This document shows positions 24,521-36,063 of a stretch of 62,000 nt of DNA, piece by piece. How positions within the stretch are numbered: position 1 is the stretch's first letter; every line of letters starts with the position of its first letter. Position numbers and translations under genes: made by a program. The notes below the pieces were generated by a model. That model was not told the DNA's origin, did not search any database, and was given only the letters and a program-made list of their open reading frames with translations. This DNA comes from Symbiodinium natans (lineage: Eukaryota > Sar > Dinophyceae > Suessiales > Symbiodiniaceae): the NCBI GenBank assembly GCA_905221605.1, contig CAJNDS010002144.1, positions 277,647 through 339,646 of the forward strand. Reading direction: 5' to 3'.

Positions 24521-25468
24521 GCTTAGGGTTTAGGGATCAGGGTTTAGGGTTTGGGGTTTGGGGGTGAGGGTTTAGGGTTGAGGGTTTTGGGGGCCACCGG
24601 GATAGTACGAATGATGCAGGGATACCCATATCCACCCTGAAGAGCAACCACCATGCACAAAGCATAGAGCGCACTCCCTGCCTAAACCCTGAACCCTAAA
24701 CCCTAAGCCCTACATAACAAAACTATCTCTGATGAAACGAAAGTCATCTACGGGCCCCAAAACCTAAACCCTAAACCCTAAATCCTAAACCCTGAACCCG
24801 AAACCCTACACCCTAAACTGGCGAGAGCACCGCTGGCCACAAGGCAAGCGGTGCTCTCAACCCGATGGGTGCTCGAGCCTGTCGGACGGTCAAGCCGCCC
24901 TTTGCCGACGCTTGTCGACTTTGAGCGTAGCCAGAATTATCACCCCAAGCCCCCCTAGGGTTTAGGGTTTAGGGTTTAGAGTTTAGGGTTTAGGGTTTAG
25001 GGTTTAGGGTAGTTCGGGTGGGGGGTGGGGCTACTAAGTATGCAAGTGGGCGATGGGGAGTCCCTAGCCCTAAACCCTACACAGAATGTCTGCGACCCGG
25101 CCGCCGAGAATGTTTGCAGGATCCCTGCTCGGAGCTGGTGCTGGCTGCAGATCTTGCACGTCCAGCACAGCACCTCCACATCCAGGGTTTAGGGTTTAGG
25201 GCTAGGGTTTAGGGTTTAGGGTTTAGGGTTTCGGGTTTAGGGTTATTTAGGGTTATTTAGGGTTTAGGGCTATTTAGGGTTCTTTAGGGTTATTTAGGGT
25301 TATTTAGGGTTATTTAGGCTTTAGGGTTTAGGGTTAGGGTTTAGGGCTGTCTCAAGAGGCACTAAGAAAGGGTGCCCTTTTTGATTCAGCGGGGACTATA
25401 AGGGACCGACCTCCACATCCAGGGTAAGGGGTTTGGGGCTTCCTGCCAAAGAAGCAACCTAAACACGT

Positions 25469-25577
25469 CAAACCCCAAACCCCAAACCCCAAACCCCAAA
25501 CCCCAAACCCCAAACCCCAAACCCCAAACCCCAAACCCCAAACCCCAAACCCCAAACCCCAAACCCCAAACCCCAAA
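25469..25577. repeat. (CCCCAAA)n variant array
   Basis: About fifteen consecutive perfect CCCCAAA units (complement TTTGGGG). A homogeneous variant block argues for amplification after the variant arose rather than independent mutation of TTTAGGG units. Confidence 0.95.
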
Positions 25578-26563
25578 AAACCCTAAACCCGAACTCTCGC
25601 GTGTAGGGCTTGAGAGCATGAACGTGATGGCCTGATACTTGATTCTCGAAGGTGCGCAACCCTCCCGCCTCCACCCAGGTTCCTAACAAAAGACAGCAAC
25701 AACTACACTTGGGTTGAGGGTTTAGGGTTTGGGGTTTAGGTACCAGTAGGGTCAAATTTGTGGGTCCGAGATACTGTACCGCACCCTTCTAAGAAGGTCC
25801 CCGGAAAAAGGAGTGAACTACCCAACCACTCTAAGGGTCGAGGCAAACCCTGTTTCCTAATTGAACCCTAAACCCCAAACACCGAACCCTAAACCCTAAC
25901 CCTAAACCCTAAACCCTGAACCCCAAACCCTAAGCCACAAAAACCGAAGAATCCCCAATCTCAAGCTTGGGAAGGAGAGGCTGGCCTGTACGCACCCTTG
26001 GTTCCCAATACATCTGCCTCACCTGGTGCTTGGCTGTCTGGCAGTTCAGGAAGGGAAGTCCAGGGTTTAGGGTTTGGGCAAACCCTAAACCCTAAACCCT
26101 ACTTGGGTGTCCTAGGGCTTGTCAGTGTAGGAACCGGCAGCGGCACTTATCCCTCTTAGAGACAGATTTGGGTTGCTTGTTGGGGTTAGGGTTTAGGGTT
26201 TGGGGTTTGGGGTTTAGGGTTTAGGGTTAGGGAACGAATTCAAGCACCACAGCTCCCTGAGCGCAGTTGAGGGTATCGGGCGGGGGGTGGGGACGGAGCG
26301 AGAGCTAAGGATTTAGGGCTTATAGGGTTTAGGATTTTTTAGGGTTTAGGGTTAAGGGTTTACATTTTCACACCACGAGCCTCTTGAACTAAGCGCTCGG
26401 TGTTCGCCTTCAACTGATGGTTGTCGAGGTGTACCTGCGTGGCCTGGCGCTTTTGGGTAAGGAATATGCCGATGGTCTGTAAACAAACGCGACAACCTTA
26501 ACCCTAAACCCTAAACCCTAAACCCTAAACCCTAAACCCTAGCATTAGGGTCATGTACCCTAT

Positions 26564-26626
26564 ACTACTATGAATTCCTCTTAAGGTATATGAGCCATAA
26601 ACCCTTTTAGGGTTCATGTGGTCCCG
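26564..26626. repeat. Dispersed repeat family E, copy 2
   Basis: ACTACTATGAATTCCTCTTA, then GGTATATGAGCCATAAACCC, TTTTAGGGT and GTGGTCCC, as in 22281-22347. Confidence 0.75.
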
Positions 26627-27245
26627 CTTCCGCGAAGCAAGCCCATAGCCTCCAGCCGCCTGAAACCCAAAGCCCTCGAAGTGTGAGGTAGAGTTTAGGG
26701 TTTAGGGTTTAGGGTTTAGGGTTTTGGTTTTAGGACTCTTGTTCTTTGAGGCCATCTCCGACATGGTTCCGCTTCCGTGCGCGGGAGTTTGGGGCCATGG
26801 TGTAGGTTTGTTTAAGGTCTAGGGTTTAGGGTTTAAGGTTTAGGGTTTAGGGTTTAGGTTTTAGGGTTTAGGGTTTAGGGGGCAGGGAGCAGGGTGTTAA
26901 GCACTTAGGCCTTCGGACCTCGGCAACTCTTCGGAAGCATGCCATTTTCATGGTGGGAATTTCCGACAATACATAGGATCCCGAAAAATAACCCCCCCCC
27001 CCCCCCAAATAGCATTCCCCCCAGCGAAGTAGGCCCAAACCCTAAACCCTAACCCTCAACCCTAACCCTAAACCCTAAACCCCTAAAGCCCCAAGCCCCA
27101 ACCCCCAAACCCTAACCCTAAACCGTAAGCCCTAAACCCTAAACCCTAAACCCTAATCCATTGGAGCACCAGTCGCCAAAACCTTGGGATATTCCCCCCC
27201 CCCCCCCTATGCCAAGAGTCCTTAAGAGGGATTATAGTAGGGGGT

Positions 27246-28230
27246 TACGTTTAGGGTTTAGGGTTTAGGGTTTAGGGTTTAGGGTTTAGGGTTTAGGGTT
27301 TAGGGTTTAGGGTTTAGGGTGCTAAGGCTCCTAAAGGAAATCTAGAGGCATTAAGGCTTCGGTTTAGGGTTTAGGGTTTAGGGTTTAGGGTTTAGGGTTT
27401 CAAGGGTTTAGGGTTTCAGGGTTCAGGGTTGCAAAACTCTGCACCCAAAACACCAAACAACCCCGAAGCCTTATTAAATTCCCCTGACGCCCCAGAGGCC
27501 TACGGCGCACGTGCCATTCCTTCATGGGTGGAAGCTCCTCTTACACCCCTGAGGCCCTCACCCCCCGTCCTCCCCTCCCCCACTAGAAAAAAAAACTCTC
27601 AGCCCTTAAAACCCTCAAGGCTTCCGCAGCTTGAAGACGATGTCCCTAGACCCTAAAGCAACAATACTTCCGAAGCAATCCTTACCCCGAGCCCTAAACC
27701 GTAAACCCAAACCCCAAACCCCAAACCCCAAACCCTGAACCCTGAACCCTGAACCCTAAACCCTAAACCCTAAACCCTAAACCCTAAACCTCCGCTTTGG
27801 TTTGGGCCTCTTCCAGCGCAAAGGAAGCCGGCGGCTCGCTAGTCGAACGGCGAGCCGCGCCCACCTGGTCCTGGTCAAAAAACCCCTGCTATATACCCAG
27901 GGTCGAGGGAGCTAATAAGCCCCAAAAAGTGAATACTTTCAGTTCTATAGGGGATTATAATACCCCAAAAAGTGTAAAGTGTGCTCACTCAGCTACTAAG
28001 AATACCCAGCGTGTAGGGTCTAGGGTTCAGGGTTAGGGTTTAAGGGTTAAGGGTTAAGGGTTAAGGGTTAAGGGTTTAGGGTGTAGGGTTTAGGGTTTAG
28101 GGTTTAGGGTTTAGGGGTGTAGGATGTCAGCTAGAGGTTGAGGAGTATAGAGGCTTTGAGGTTTAGCATCTCAAGGGGACCTCGAGGATATAATCTTGTC
28201 TAGACCCACTTGTAACCTAGGAATAAAGCA
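27246..28230. repeat. TTTAGGG arrays and spacers
   Basis: TTTAGGG at 27246-27322 and 27363-27400. CCCCAAA, CCCTGAA then CCCTAAA units at 27700-27790. TTAAGGG and TTTAGGG units at 28035-28117. Spacers at 27430-27660 and 27791-28015 have open frames without recognisable content. Confidence 0.8.
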
Positions 28231-28442
28231 GCTAGGGTTTAGGGTTTAGGGTTTAGGGTTTAGGGTTTAGGGTTTAGGGTTTAGGGTTTAGGGTTTAGGG
28301 TTAGGGTTTAGGGTTTAGGGTTTAGGGTTTAGGGTTTAGGGTTTAGGGTTTAGGGTTTAGGGTTTAGGGTTTAGGGTTTAGGGTTTAGGGTTTAGGGTTT
28401 AGGGGTTTAGGGGTTTAGGGTTTAGGGTTTAGGGTTTAGGGG
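28231..28442. repeat. Long TTTAGGG array
   Basis: About 30 units, nearly perfect, with one TTAGGG contraction and two TTTAGGGG units near the end. Interstitial. Confidence 0.96.
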
Positions 28443-28534
28443 TTCGGGTATCCAAGTTCTATGCCCGCCACCTCAGCGACGTCGATGAAGGTGGAGCGAA
28501 CGCAGACCTTGTGAGCTTGAGACTTGGGATAAAG

Positions 28535-28760
28535 TAGCGCTTAGGGTTTAGGGCTTTAGGGCTTTAGGGGGTTTGGGGTTTTAGGGTTTTGGGGTTTTAG
28601 GGTTTTAGGGCTTTAGGGTTTTTAGGGCTTTAGGGTTTTAGGGTTTTGGGGTTTTAGAAATTTAGGGTTTTAGGGTTTTTTGGTTTTTGGGCTTTAGGGT
28701 TTTAGGGTTTTTAGGGTTTTTTGGTTTTAGGGTTTTAGGGGTTTTAGGGTTTGGGGCTAG
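28535..28760. repeat. TTTTAGGG/GCTTTAGGG variant array
   Basis: Degenerate units in which the 8-mer TTTTAGGG predominates, with GGCTTTAGGG and TTTTGGGG variants. This is the opposite orientation to the CCCTAAAA array at 30886-31215. Confidence 0.9.
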
Positions 28761-30885
28761 GCCGTTGCGGGTTTCGTGTTTAGGGTTTCGCGCGGCCAGA
28801 CCAAACTTGGAAGCATGCACGGCTTCTTCGCGCTACGCATCCTGTCGTCTTCTGAGTACAAACTGGAAAGCCCTGAAACCTAAACCCTAAATCCTAAACC
28901 CGAAACCCTAAAGGCTAAACCCTAAACCCTACATCTTGAACCCACCTCCGCATTGCATCTGCGGGAGAGGGCTGTTGGGGGAGGGGGGGGGGGGGTAGGC
29001 TGCTGCCACGAGACTAGGGTTTTGGTTTAGGAACAGTTTAGGAACAAGAGAAAAGATGAACAAGAACAAACACAACAACACACACTCCTAAACCCCAAGC
29101 CCGAGTTAACCCCCCCACCCCTCCCCCCCTAACCCTAAACCCTGAACCCTAAACCCCCAACCCTAAACCCGAAACCTAAACCCTAAACCCTAAACCCTAC
29201 CCCCCCCCCCCCCCGCCCCCCAACCCTAAACCCGAAACCTAAACCCTAAACCCTAAACCCAAAACCCAAAAAACCCAAAAAACCCAAAAAACCCAAAAAA
29301 CCCTAAACCCTAAACCCTAAACCCTAAACCCTAAACCCTAAACCCTAACCCCCCCTCCCAACCCAGCCACAAAACAAGGCGAAGCGACCTTGAAGGTGGC
29401 CTCTGCCATGGCAGCCGCACGTGGCCCTGTTGAATTAGAGGGTTCAGGGTTCAGGGTTCAGGGTTCAGGGTTTAGGGTTTAGGGTTTGGGGTTTGGGGTT
29501 TAGGGTTTGGGGTTTAGGGTTTAGGGTTTGGGGTTTAGGGTTTGGGGTTTAGGGTTTGGGGTTTAGGGTTTGGGGTTTAGGGTTCAGGGTTTAGGGTTTA
29601 GGGTTTGGGGTTTAGGGTTTGGGGTTTAGGGTTTAGGGTTCAGGGTTTAGGGCTTAGGGCTCAGGGTTTGGGGTTTAGGGTCGTTCAAGCCCTGATGATC
29701 CCAGGTCCTCTACCTTTCCTGGGACGAAGGGTTGACAGCCAGGTAAGAAGGTAACTTCAGAATAAAACAAGATGTGTGAACCCAGCCCTTTAAACAGAGA
29801 TCCCCAGCCCGGCCAACATTAGATAAACCTATAGCCCTAAGTACTGAACCCTCAACCTTCAAGCCCATCTCCGGCACCTCCCTCTCCCCCCCCCCCCCCA
29901 TAAACCCTAAACCCTAAACCCTAAACCCTAAACCCTAAACCCTAGACCCTAAACCCTAAACCCTAGACCCTAGACCCTAAACCCTAAACTGCATGCTGGC
30001 TGCCTCAGTGGATTCTGGAAGCCAAATGGTTGGCACAAAACCGGGACGAAAAAACACGCCCACGCTAAGTGAGAGCCGACAAGGCAAAGGGGAGTTCAGG
30101 GTTGAGGGCTGAGGGTTTAGGGAGTTTAGGGTGTGAACCCTGCCGACTAGATTAAGGCAAAGTTGGGATGAGGAGTTTGGGATTTAGGGTTAGAGCTCCC
30201 CCTGAAGGTGTCTTGGGCAAAGCTGAGGGCAAACAGGTTCGGTTTCAAGGGTTTAGGGCAGGAGGGCCTTCTTGAGGGGATCCGAAGTATGGGCCCTTGA
30301 TTTGGGTCCTTTGATATACAAACCTGTTTCTGCACAAAGTATGATAAGGGCAGATACTTCGGATCCCTATAAACAAGGGAAAGGGACCGTCGGGTTCAGG
30401 GGCTTAGGGTTTCGAGGTTTAGGGGCTTAGGGTTTAGGAGGCTCTCGGCGAGGGTTCAGGGTTTGGGGGAAAACCCCTGAACCCTAAACAACCCGAAACC
30501 AAAGCCCCCTAAACCCTAAACCCTGGACCCTAAACCCTTTCAGGCTTTCATGTCAGGCCTGAAAAGTGTAGGCGGGCCGGCAGGGGTGGGGGCTTTTCAA
30601 CCGACCCAAGAGCTAGACACCAACCCCCCTTAACCCCCCTTAACCCGCCTAAACCCTAAACCCTAAACCCTAAACCCTCAACCCTCAACCCTCATCCCTA
30701 CACTTTCAGGCCCCTGGGAGATTATTCTGGGGTTCTAGGGATTCTAGGGTTATAGGGTTTAGGGTGTCCGTATGCCCTAAACCGTAGATCACTTTGCGGC
30801 TTAGGGCATCTCCAACCGAATCCTTCTGAGTTTGATTCAGTGACAGCTTGAAGGGCGGAGTTAGGCACAGGATGGGCGTATGAAC
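28761..30885. repeat. Mosaic with alternating TTTAGGG-TTTGGGG higher-order array
   Basis: Poly-C tracts at 29110-29130 and 29200-29215. CCCTAAA at 29288-29350. A 14-bp higher-order alternation of TTTAGGG and TTTGGGG at 29465-29590. CCCTAAA with CCCTAGA at 29901-29990. The spacer at 29690-29890 and the stretch at 30130-30360 hold short minus-strand frames that are not recognised. No gene supported. Confidence 0.8.
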
Positions 30886-31215
30886 AAAAAACCCTAAACC
30901 CTAAACCCTAAACCCTAAACCCTAAACCCTAAACCCCTAAAACCCTAAAACCCTAAAACCCTAAAACCCTAAAACCCTAAAACCCTAAAACCCTAAAACC
31001 CTAAAACCCTAAAACCCTAAAACCATAAAACCCTAAAACCCTAAAACCCTAAAACCCTAAAACCCTAAAACCCTAAAACCCTAAAACCCTAAAACCCTAA
31101 AACCCTAAAACCCAAAAACCCTAAAACCCTAAAACCCCAAAACCCTAAACCCTAAACCCTAAACCCTAAACCCTAAACCCTAAACCCTAAAACCCTAAAA
31201 CCCTAAACCCTAAGA
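30886..31215. repeat. (CCCTAAAA)n array, Chlamydomonas-type telomere variant
   Basis: About 45 bp of CCCTAAA at each edge encloses roughly 30 units of the 8-mer CCCTAAAA (complement TTTTAGGG). TTTTAGGG is the telomere repeat known from Chlamydomonas. Here it is bracketed by the 7-mer in the same orientation, so it looks like a local variant expansion. Confidence 0.95.
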
Positions 31216-31925
31216 TCGGCCCGGGTCGGAGACGAGACAGTCGATGCCTGACATCTGCCCCTCCGGCGCGGCTACCTCAGCTTCGCGCTTTCAGCATGGT
31301 AAGGGGTTTAGGGTTTAGGGTTTAGGGTTTAGGGTTTAGGGTTTAGGGTTTGGACACGAATACCCTAAACCCTGAACTCGAAGCCCCCTGAAGCCCAGCA
31401 GCAACCTGGAAACAAAACTCTAGAATCCTCGACTCCTAAACCCAAACTTCGACATCCCGAACCCAGATCTTATACTCCAAGCCCTAAACCCTAAACTCTG
31501 AAACCTAAACCCTAAACCAAAAAAACCCTGCACCCATTAGTTTTGATCCAAATCTTGATCCCAAACAGCCCAGTGTTCCGCTCCTGATGCCCCAGGCGGC
31601 TGCTCATCCGAATGACAGGGTAGTTTGGGTTTGGGGTTTATGGTTTAGGGGTACGATAACAGTAATGTTGTACCCTTTTTAGTGTGTTTCCCCCCCCAAG
31701 GACAGTGAAAGCTGGTTTTCGCCCTGTTTATACGGTCCACTGGTTTTATGTGGTTCTGAAAAAAAGGGAGACCACGCACCTCCAAACAGTGGGCGCCCTG
31801 AATATGCCAGCCAATCTCACTTTATTCAGGGGCCCCCACCCTAAACCCTAAACCCTAAACCCTAAACCCTAAACCCCCACTAAACCGGGTGCAAGATTAA
31901 GAGACACCCTGGCAGGGACTTCAAA
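31216..31925. other. Unique spacers with short TTTAGGG tract
   Basis: TTTAGGG at 31304-31350 and short CCCTAAA pieces at 31845-31875. The rest is unique and without a convincing open frame. Confidence 0.7.
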
Positions 31926-32070
31926 CCCTTTAAACCCTCCCAGCCCTCTGAGCCCTCTAAACCCTCTAAGCCCTCTAAACCCTCTAAACCCTCTAAATCC
32001 TCTAAACCCTCTAAGCCCTCTAAACCCTCTAAACCCTCTAAACCCTCTAAACCCCCTAAACCCCCTAAAC
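31926..32070. repeat. (CCCTCTAAA)n 9-mer array
   Basis: About fifteen units of CCCTCTAAA with CCCTCTAAG, CCCTCTGAG and CCCCCTAAA variants. The minus-strand Gly-Phe-Arg and Gly-Leu-Glu repeat frames are its translation. It appears to derive from CCCTAAA by a two-base insertion and then expansion. Confidence 0.92.
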
Positions 32071-32304
32071 ACAGCTTCGCTTTCATAAGACGGATCGCCG
32101 ATCAAGCCCGGCGATTCAACTCCAAACCCATAGAAGCAAGAGGTCTAGCAGGGTTTTATGGTTTAGGGTCGCGGGTGCAGGGCTTGGGGTTTTGTGAGTT
32201 TTGGGTCTTGTGCTTTTAAGCTTAAGGTACAGGATTTCATTCTCGGGTTGCAGGGCTTATGTAGGTATACTTTTAGGTTTGGGTTTTGGGCTTCCGCGCT
32301 TCGG

Positions 32305-32380
32305 GGAGTTTAGGGTTTAGGGTTTAGGGTTTAGGGTTTAGGGTTTAAGGTTTAGGGTTTAGGGTTTAGGGTTTAGGGCT
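32305..32380. repeat. TTTAGGG array
   Basis: About ten G-rich units with one TTTAAGG variant. Confidence 0.92.
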
Positions 32381-32506
32381 CAGGGAGCGCTTGTCCAGTG
32401 GCTTTTGAAAGTGGATGCGTTTATTTCGCTTGAAGGCTTTAGGGTGAATGCACTGCAACCTAATAATCGAAACCTGATTTGAGCCTCAAATCTTACCTTG
32501 GCCAGG

Positions 32507-32710
32507 CTATATCGAACCATGCCTAACCCCCCAGAGGAACAACATACATGTGCTTGACGTCCACTCTGCTTGAATGAACTCTGTTTCTCTGAAGTTGTCT
32601 GGACAGAAGGCCAAGTATGATGATACGGGCGGCAAGCGTATCTGATCTCGCCCTCCCTGCTCCGACTGGGTCAAATACCTCTCGGACACCATTGCTTCCC
32701 CGTTCAGCAT
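32507..32710 (-). other. Weak minus-strand open frame
   Basis: A 67-codon frame with reasonable amino-acid mix (SSYLAFCPDNFRETEFIQAE) in unique DNA between two telomere-like arrays. It could be an exon fragment. There is no recognisable motif and no supporting splice site, so this is only a marker. Confidence 0.2.
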
Positions 32711-32769
32711 TCGGTCGGCTTCGCCTCTGGCGTGGTCAGGATCAGCGCCTGAACGGCGGCGAGGACTGA

Positions 32770-32865
32770 AGGGTTTAGGGTTTAGGGTTTAGGGTTTAGG
32801 GTTTAGGGTTTAGGGTTTAGGGTTTAGGGTTTAGGGTTTAGGGTTTAGGGTTTAGGGTTTAGGGT
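32770..32865. repeat. TTTAGGG array abutting a gene fragment
   Basis: About 13 perfect units. The array ends at the codons of the minus-strand fragment at 32866-33150, with no spacer. Confidence 0.95.
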
Positions 32866-33150
32866 CGGCATCACCCGCGCCTCGCTTCAAAGCCGCCCAA
32901 TAACTCTCCATGGCCTGCGAGATGCTAGCCGTCGTGAAGCCCGCTCTGGCCGCCCTCGTGCCATTTTCAATATCCTCGTCCGTCGTCAAGCTCGTCTCAC
33001 TCAACCACATAGGACGCCAGAACTCCCGCTTCTGGACCAAGAGTTCTTGCTGAATGTACTCCGCAAGCGGGATCTGTCCAAGCTCCACCAGCCGCCCAAT
33101 CACTCCATCGATGAAGGCAGAGGCGAGCCCCGGGCTCCAAGTCAAACATG
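32866..33150 (-). pseudogene. Truncated minus-strand exon ending in telomere-like repeats
   Basis: The minus-strand frame reads well through ASAFIDGVIGRLVELGQIPL, AEYIQQELLVQKREFW, RPMWLSETSLTTDEDIENG and ISQAMESYWAALKRGAGDA. It looks like a helical, ordinary globular protein segment. Upstream (33150-33250) the frame becomes unlike coding DNA and contains a pyrimidine-rich stretch, consistent with an intron acceptor near 33140. Downstream the coding sequence stops abruptly at the CCCTAAA array, so the gene is cut off by repeats. The family is not recognised. There is no start codon of its own. Confidence 0.45.
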
Positions 33151-33488
33151 TCAGCCCAAAAAACAAAACAAAGCCAAAAGCGTGCAAGCCTCATGTCCCT
33201 GATCTTTTTCAAAGGAGCTAAACCCTGGCATTTCCCCCCCCCCTGCCCCTGCAAAAAAAAAAACCTAAACACGTTAAACCCTGAACCCTAAACCCTAAAC
33301 CCCGATGACTCTGGGAGCCCCCGGCCGGCAGAGACTCCGTGAGGCCGAGGAGCCACTGAAAGGCGGGGACGAGAGCCTGGCTGGGGTTTAGGGTTCAGGG
33401 TTTAGGGTTTAGGGTTTGGGGTTTGAAGTTTGGGGTTGAGGGTTTAGGGTTTAGGGTGTAGGGGTTTGGGCGTGCATGAGGTTTTCTT
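33151..33488. other. Spacer with poly-C, poly-A and short TTTAGGG/TTTGGGG tracts
   Basis: Poly-C at 33234-33243, poly-A at 33253-33264, and degenerate G-rich units at 33384-33470. No gene seen. Confidence 0.7.
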
Positions 33489-33599
33489 GGCTGCACCTAG
33501 GAGGGTAGCTATAACTCAAAATTTTAGCTGCATTACTAGGAAACCCAATAAACCCAAAAAGGCTAAGGATCTAAAGTTTCAGTAAAGAACCACAAAGTT
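33489..33599. repeat. Dispersed repeat family F, copy 1
   Basis: About 110 bp: GGCTGCACCTAGGAGGGTAG, then TTTTAGCTGC, CCCAATAAACCCAAAAAGG, AAGGATCTAAAGTTTCAGTA and ACCACAAAGT. A diverged copy in the same orientation is at 36502-36611. Confidence 0.85.
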
Positions 33600-36031
33600 T
33601 TGGGGGTCTGGGCTTAGAGGCTTATGAGGGCCATCCATCAGCGCGTCCTTGGGCCTATAGGGTCGGAGTGTGGAGGAGGTAACCCTGTAGGGTTTAGGGT
33701 TTAGGGTTTAGGGCTTATAGGGTTTAGGGTTTAGGCTTTAGGGTTTAGGGGCTAGGCCTTCGGGTTTAGGGAAACTAACCCGAAGCCCCAAACCCAAAAC
33801 TCCAAAACGCCGAATAGTGCACACACACACACACACACACACACTTTATGCAAAACTCTTCCACGCACAGCAACCGCAAGACCCTATGCAACCCTTCTCA
33901 AGATCCTTGTCGACCCTAAACAAACTTTTCGACTCAAAATCAAGGCCTTGTGAAGGAAGCCCCTCAGTCACTGGTCGGAAATTTCTTTGCACGAATCCCT
34001 GAACCCTGAACCCTGAACCCTGAACCCGAAACCCTAAACCCTAAACGCTAAACCCCCCCCCCCCTGAGGCGGCACCTCAAGGGCTTGCTGAGAGCCGCGG
34101 CCCTCTGTGGGCCAGGGCCAAGTCGCTCCAGAAGTCAGCCTCGGAGGTGCTTTGAACCCTAAACCCTAAACCCTAAACCCTAAACCCTAAACCCTAAAAC
34201 CTAAACCCTAAACCCTAAACCCTAAACCCTAAACCCTAAACCCTAAACCCTAAACCCTAAACCCTAAACCCTAAACCCTAAACCCTAAACCCTAACCTGA
34301 GCCTTCCATTGCGGGCGAGGCACAGTGGCACCAGCTTCTCCGGAAGGCCAAGGAGGGCCAGCTCGTAAGGTGTACAGGCCTGCCAACACGGGTTCAGGGT
34401 TCAGGGTTTCGGGTTTCTAGGGTTAGACACCCTAAACCCTAAACCCTAAACCCTAAACCCAACCCTAAACCCTACAACTCAGCTGTAACCAGTTCGACCC
34501 CAACCCAACCCCTTCCCCCCCAAACAGAAATAGACTACACCTCAGCTAGTCAGCCCCTGAAGTATGAGCCCCAAACCTCAAAATCACGAATAACCCAGCC
34601 TTATCAAAGCCTTAAAGCCCGATGAACCCTACACCCTGCAGACCTCAGTTAGCGATGACCTTCACCTATAAACTCCCTGAACCCTAAAACCCTAAACCCT
34701 AAACCCTAAACCCTAAACCCTAAACCCTGAACCCTGAACCCTGAACCCTATTCCAAAATCCCAACAAACCAAACCCCAAATCCGCCTGCGTGCGAAGCAG
34801 CTCAGCAATCTCATCAAGCCTTGCTTTCGGCGGCCAGGGCAGGAGAAGTGCTAAAGTTTAGGGTTTAGGGTTTAGGGTTTAGGGTTTAGGGTTTAGGGTT
34901 TAGGGTTTAGGGCCTAGGGCCTTAGGGTCTAGGGACCAGTGCTATTTCGAAGGCCCTCTTAACTTTGACTGTAGGGCTTTAGGGTCTCAGGCGCGGTTGA
35001 GGCTTGAGGCTTGGGGGTGTCGGGCTATGGTTTTGTGACCCTGAACCCTAAACCCTAAGCCCTAAGCCCTAAACCCTAAACCCTAAACCGACAATGTAGG
35101 GAGCTTAAGTAGGGCAAAGGATGCGAATCGACGTCTTCCGGGGGGGGGGGGAGACTGATTGCAAGTTGCGGGGTGGGTGCTTTTTAAAAGCTTTCGGATT
35201 ATTTCGGGTGCAGCCCCGAAGTGTTGAGGAAGCCTTGAACCTAAATTCTCTATCTTAAATCAAACTTGTAAAAATAAAATAAGAAAATACATAAATTTAA
35301 TAAAAGCTAATAATGAACAGGAGCTTTAACCGTAACCTAAATTCTCTGAACCTCTAAACCCCCCCCCCCCCCCAAGCTTTGGGATCCTCCTGATGCTAAG
35401 GGTCCTGAATAGGGGATTGTATCAGGGGGGTGCGATTTTCCCGATTGAGGACTGCGAGTATGGAAAAGGGGGGAGACCATCCCAACCCAAGCCCTTAAAC
35501 CCCTGAGCCCAAATCTGGAATTTCCCTAGTCTGTCTTGTTTTTGTTTCTTGGTACTTGACTGAATGATATAGTTTGTCGCCAAATCTGGAATTTCCCCAG
35601 TTCCCTTCAACAATGGCAGGACGTCAACCCAAGGCCCGTCGAAGATTCGGGGACCCCCGGGCTTGTAGATCGGGGCTAAGGGTTTCGAATCTAGCGTAAG
35701 GGTGTAGAATTGGCTTGGGGTTTGCAGGGTTGCCGGGCTTTTTGGGGGCTCACGGGGTTTGCGGCAGGCTTTCGGCAGGGTTTTCGGGTTCCTGGGCAAA
35801 AAGTCACGGACGATGGCAGAGATGTCAGCGATGGCTATGAACAAAGGGCTTACGGCTTAGGGTTCGTCATCCGAAAAACACTTGTATCAAGAGTAATGAC
35901 TGCGGGCAGTCGGTCACCCTGCTACGGCAAAACCACAGCTCAAAAGCCGGGAATGTGGTGCACCCACAGGCCATCTACAGGGAACTATGTTACAAGCAGA
36001 CTCAGCAGGGAAAGAGTTGCAAGCCTCAGCC

Positions 36032-36063
<32 letters not shown>

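Larger units (their letters stand above)
24521..27245. repeat. Mosaic with TTATTTAGGG and CCCCAAA variant arrays
   Basis: TTATTTAGGG-like 10-mer units at 25238-25320 and a CCCCAAA array at 25469-25577 (about 15 units). G-to-C junction at about 26075-26085, family E copy 2 at 26564-26626, poly-C runs at 26992-27006 and 27196-27207, and short tracts elsewhere. The long poly-GVWGLGF frames are translation of CCCCAAA. No gene recognised. Confidence 0.85.

Noticed and set aside
25352-25755. Open frames with GFGVWGLGF repeats
   Set aside because: Direct translation of the CCCCAAA array.
31869-32105. GFRGFRGL / GLEGLEGL repeat protein
   Set aside because: Translation of the 9-bp CCCTCTAAA array. 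A 9-mer keeps frame by length alone.
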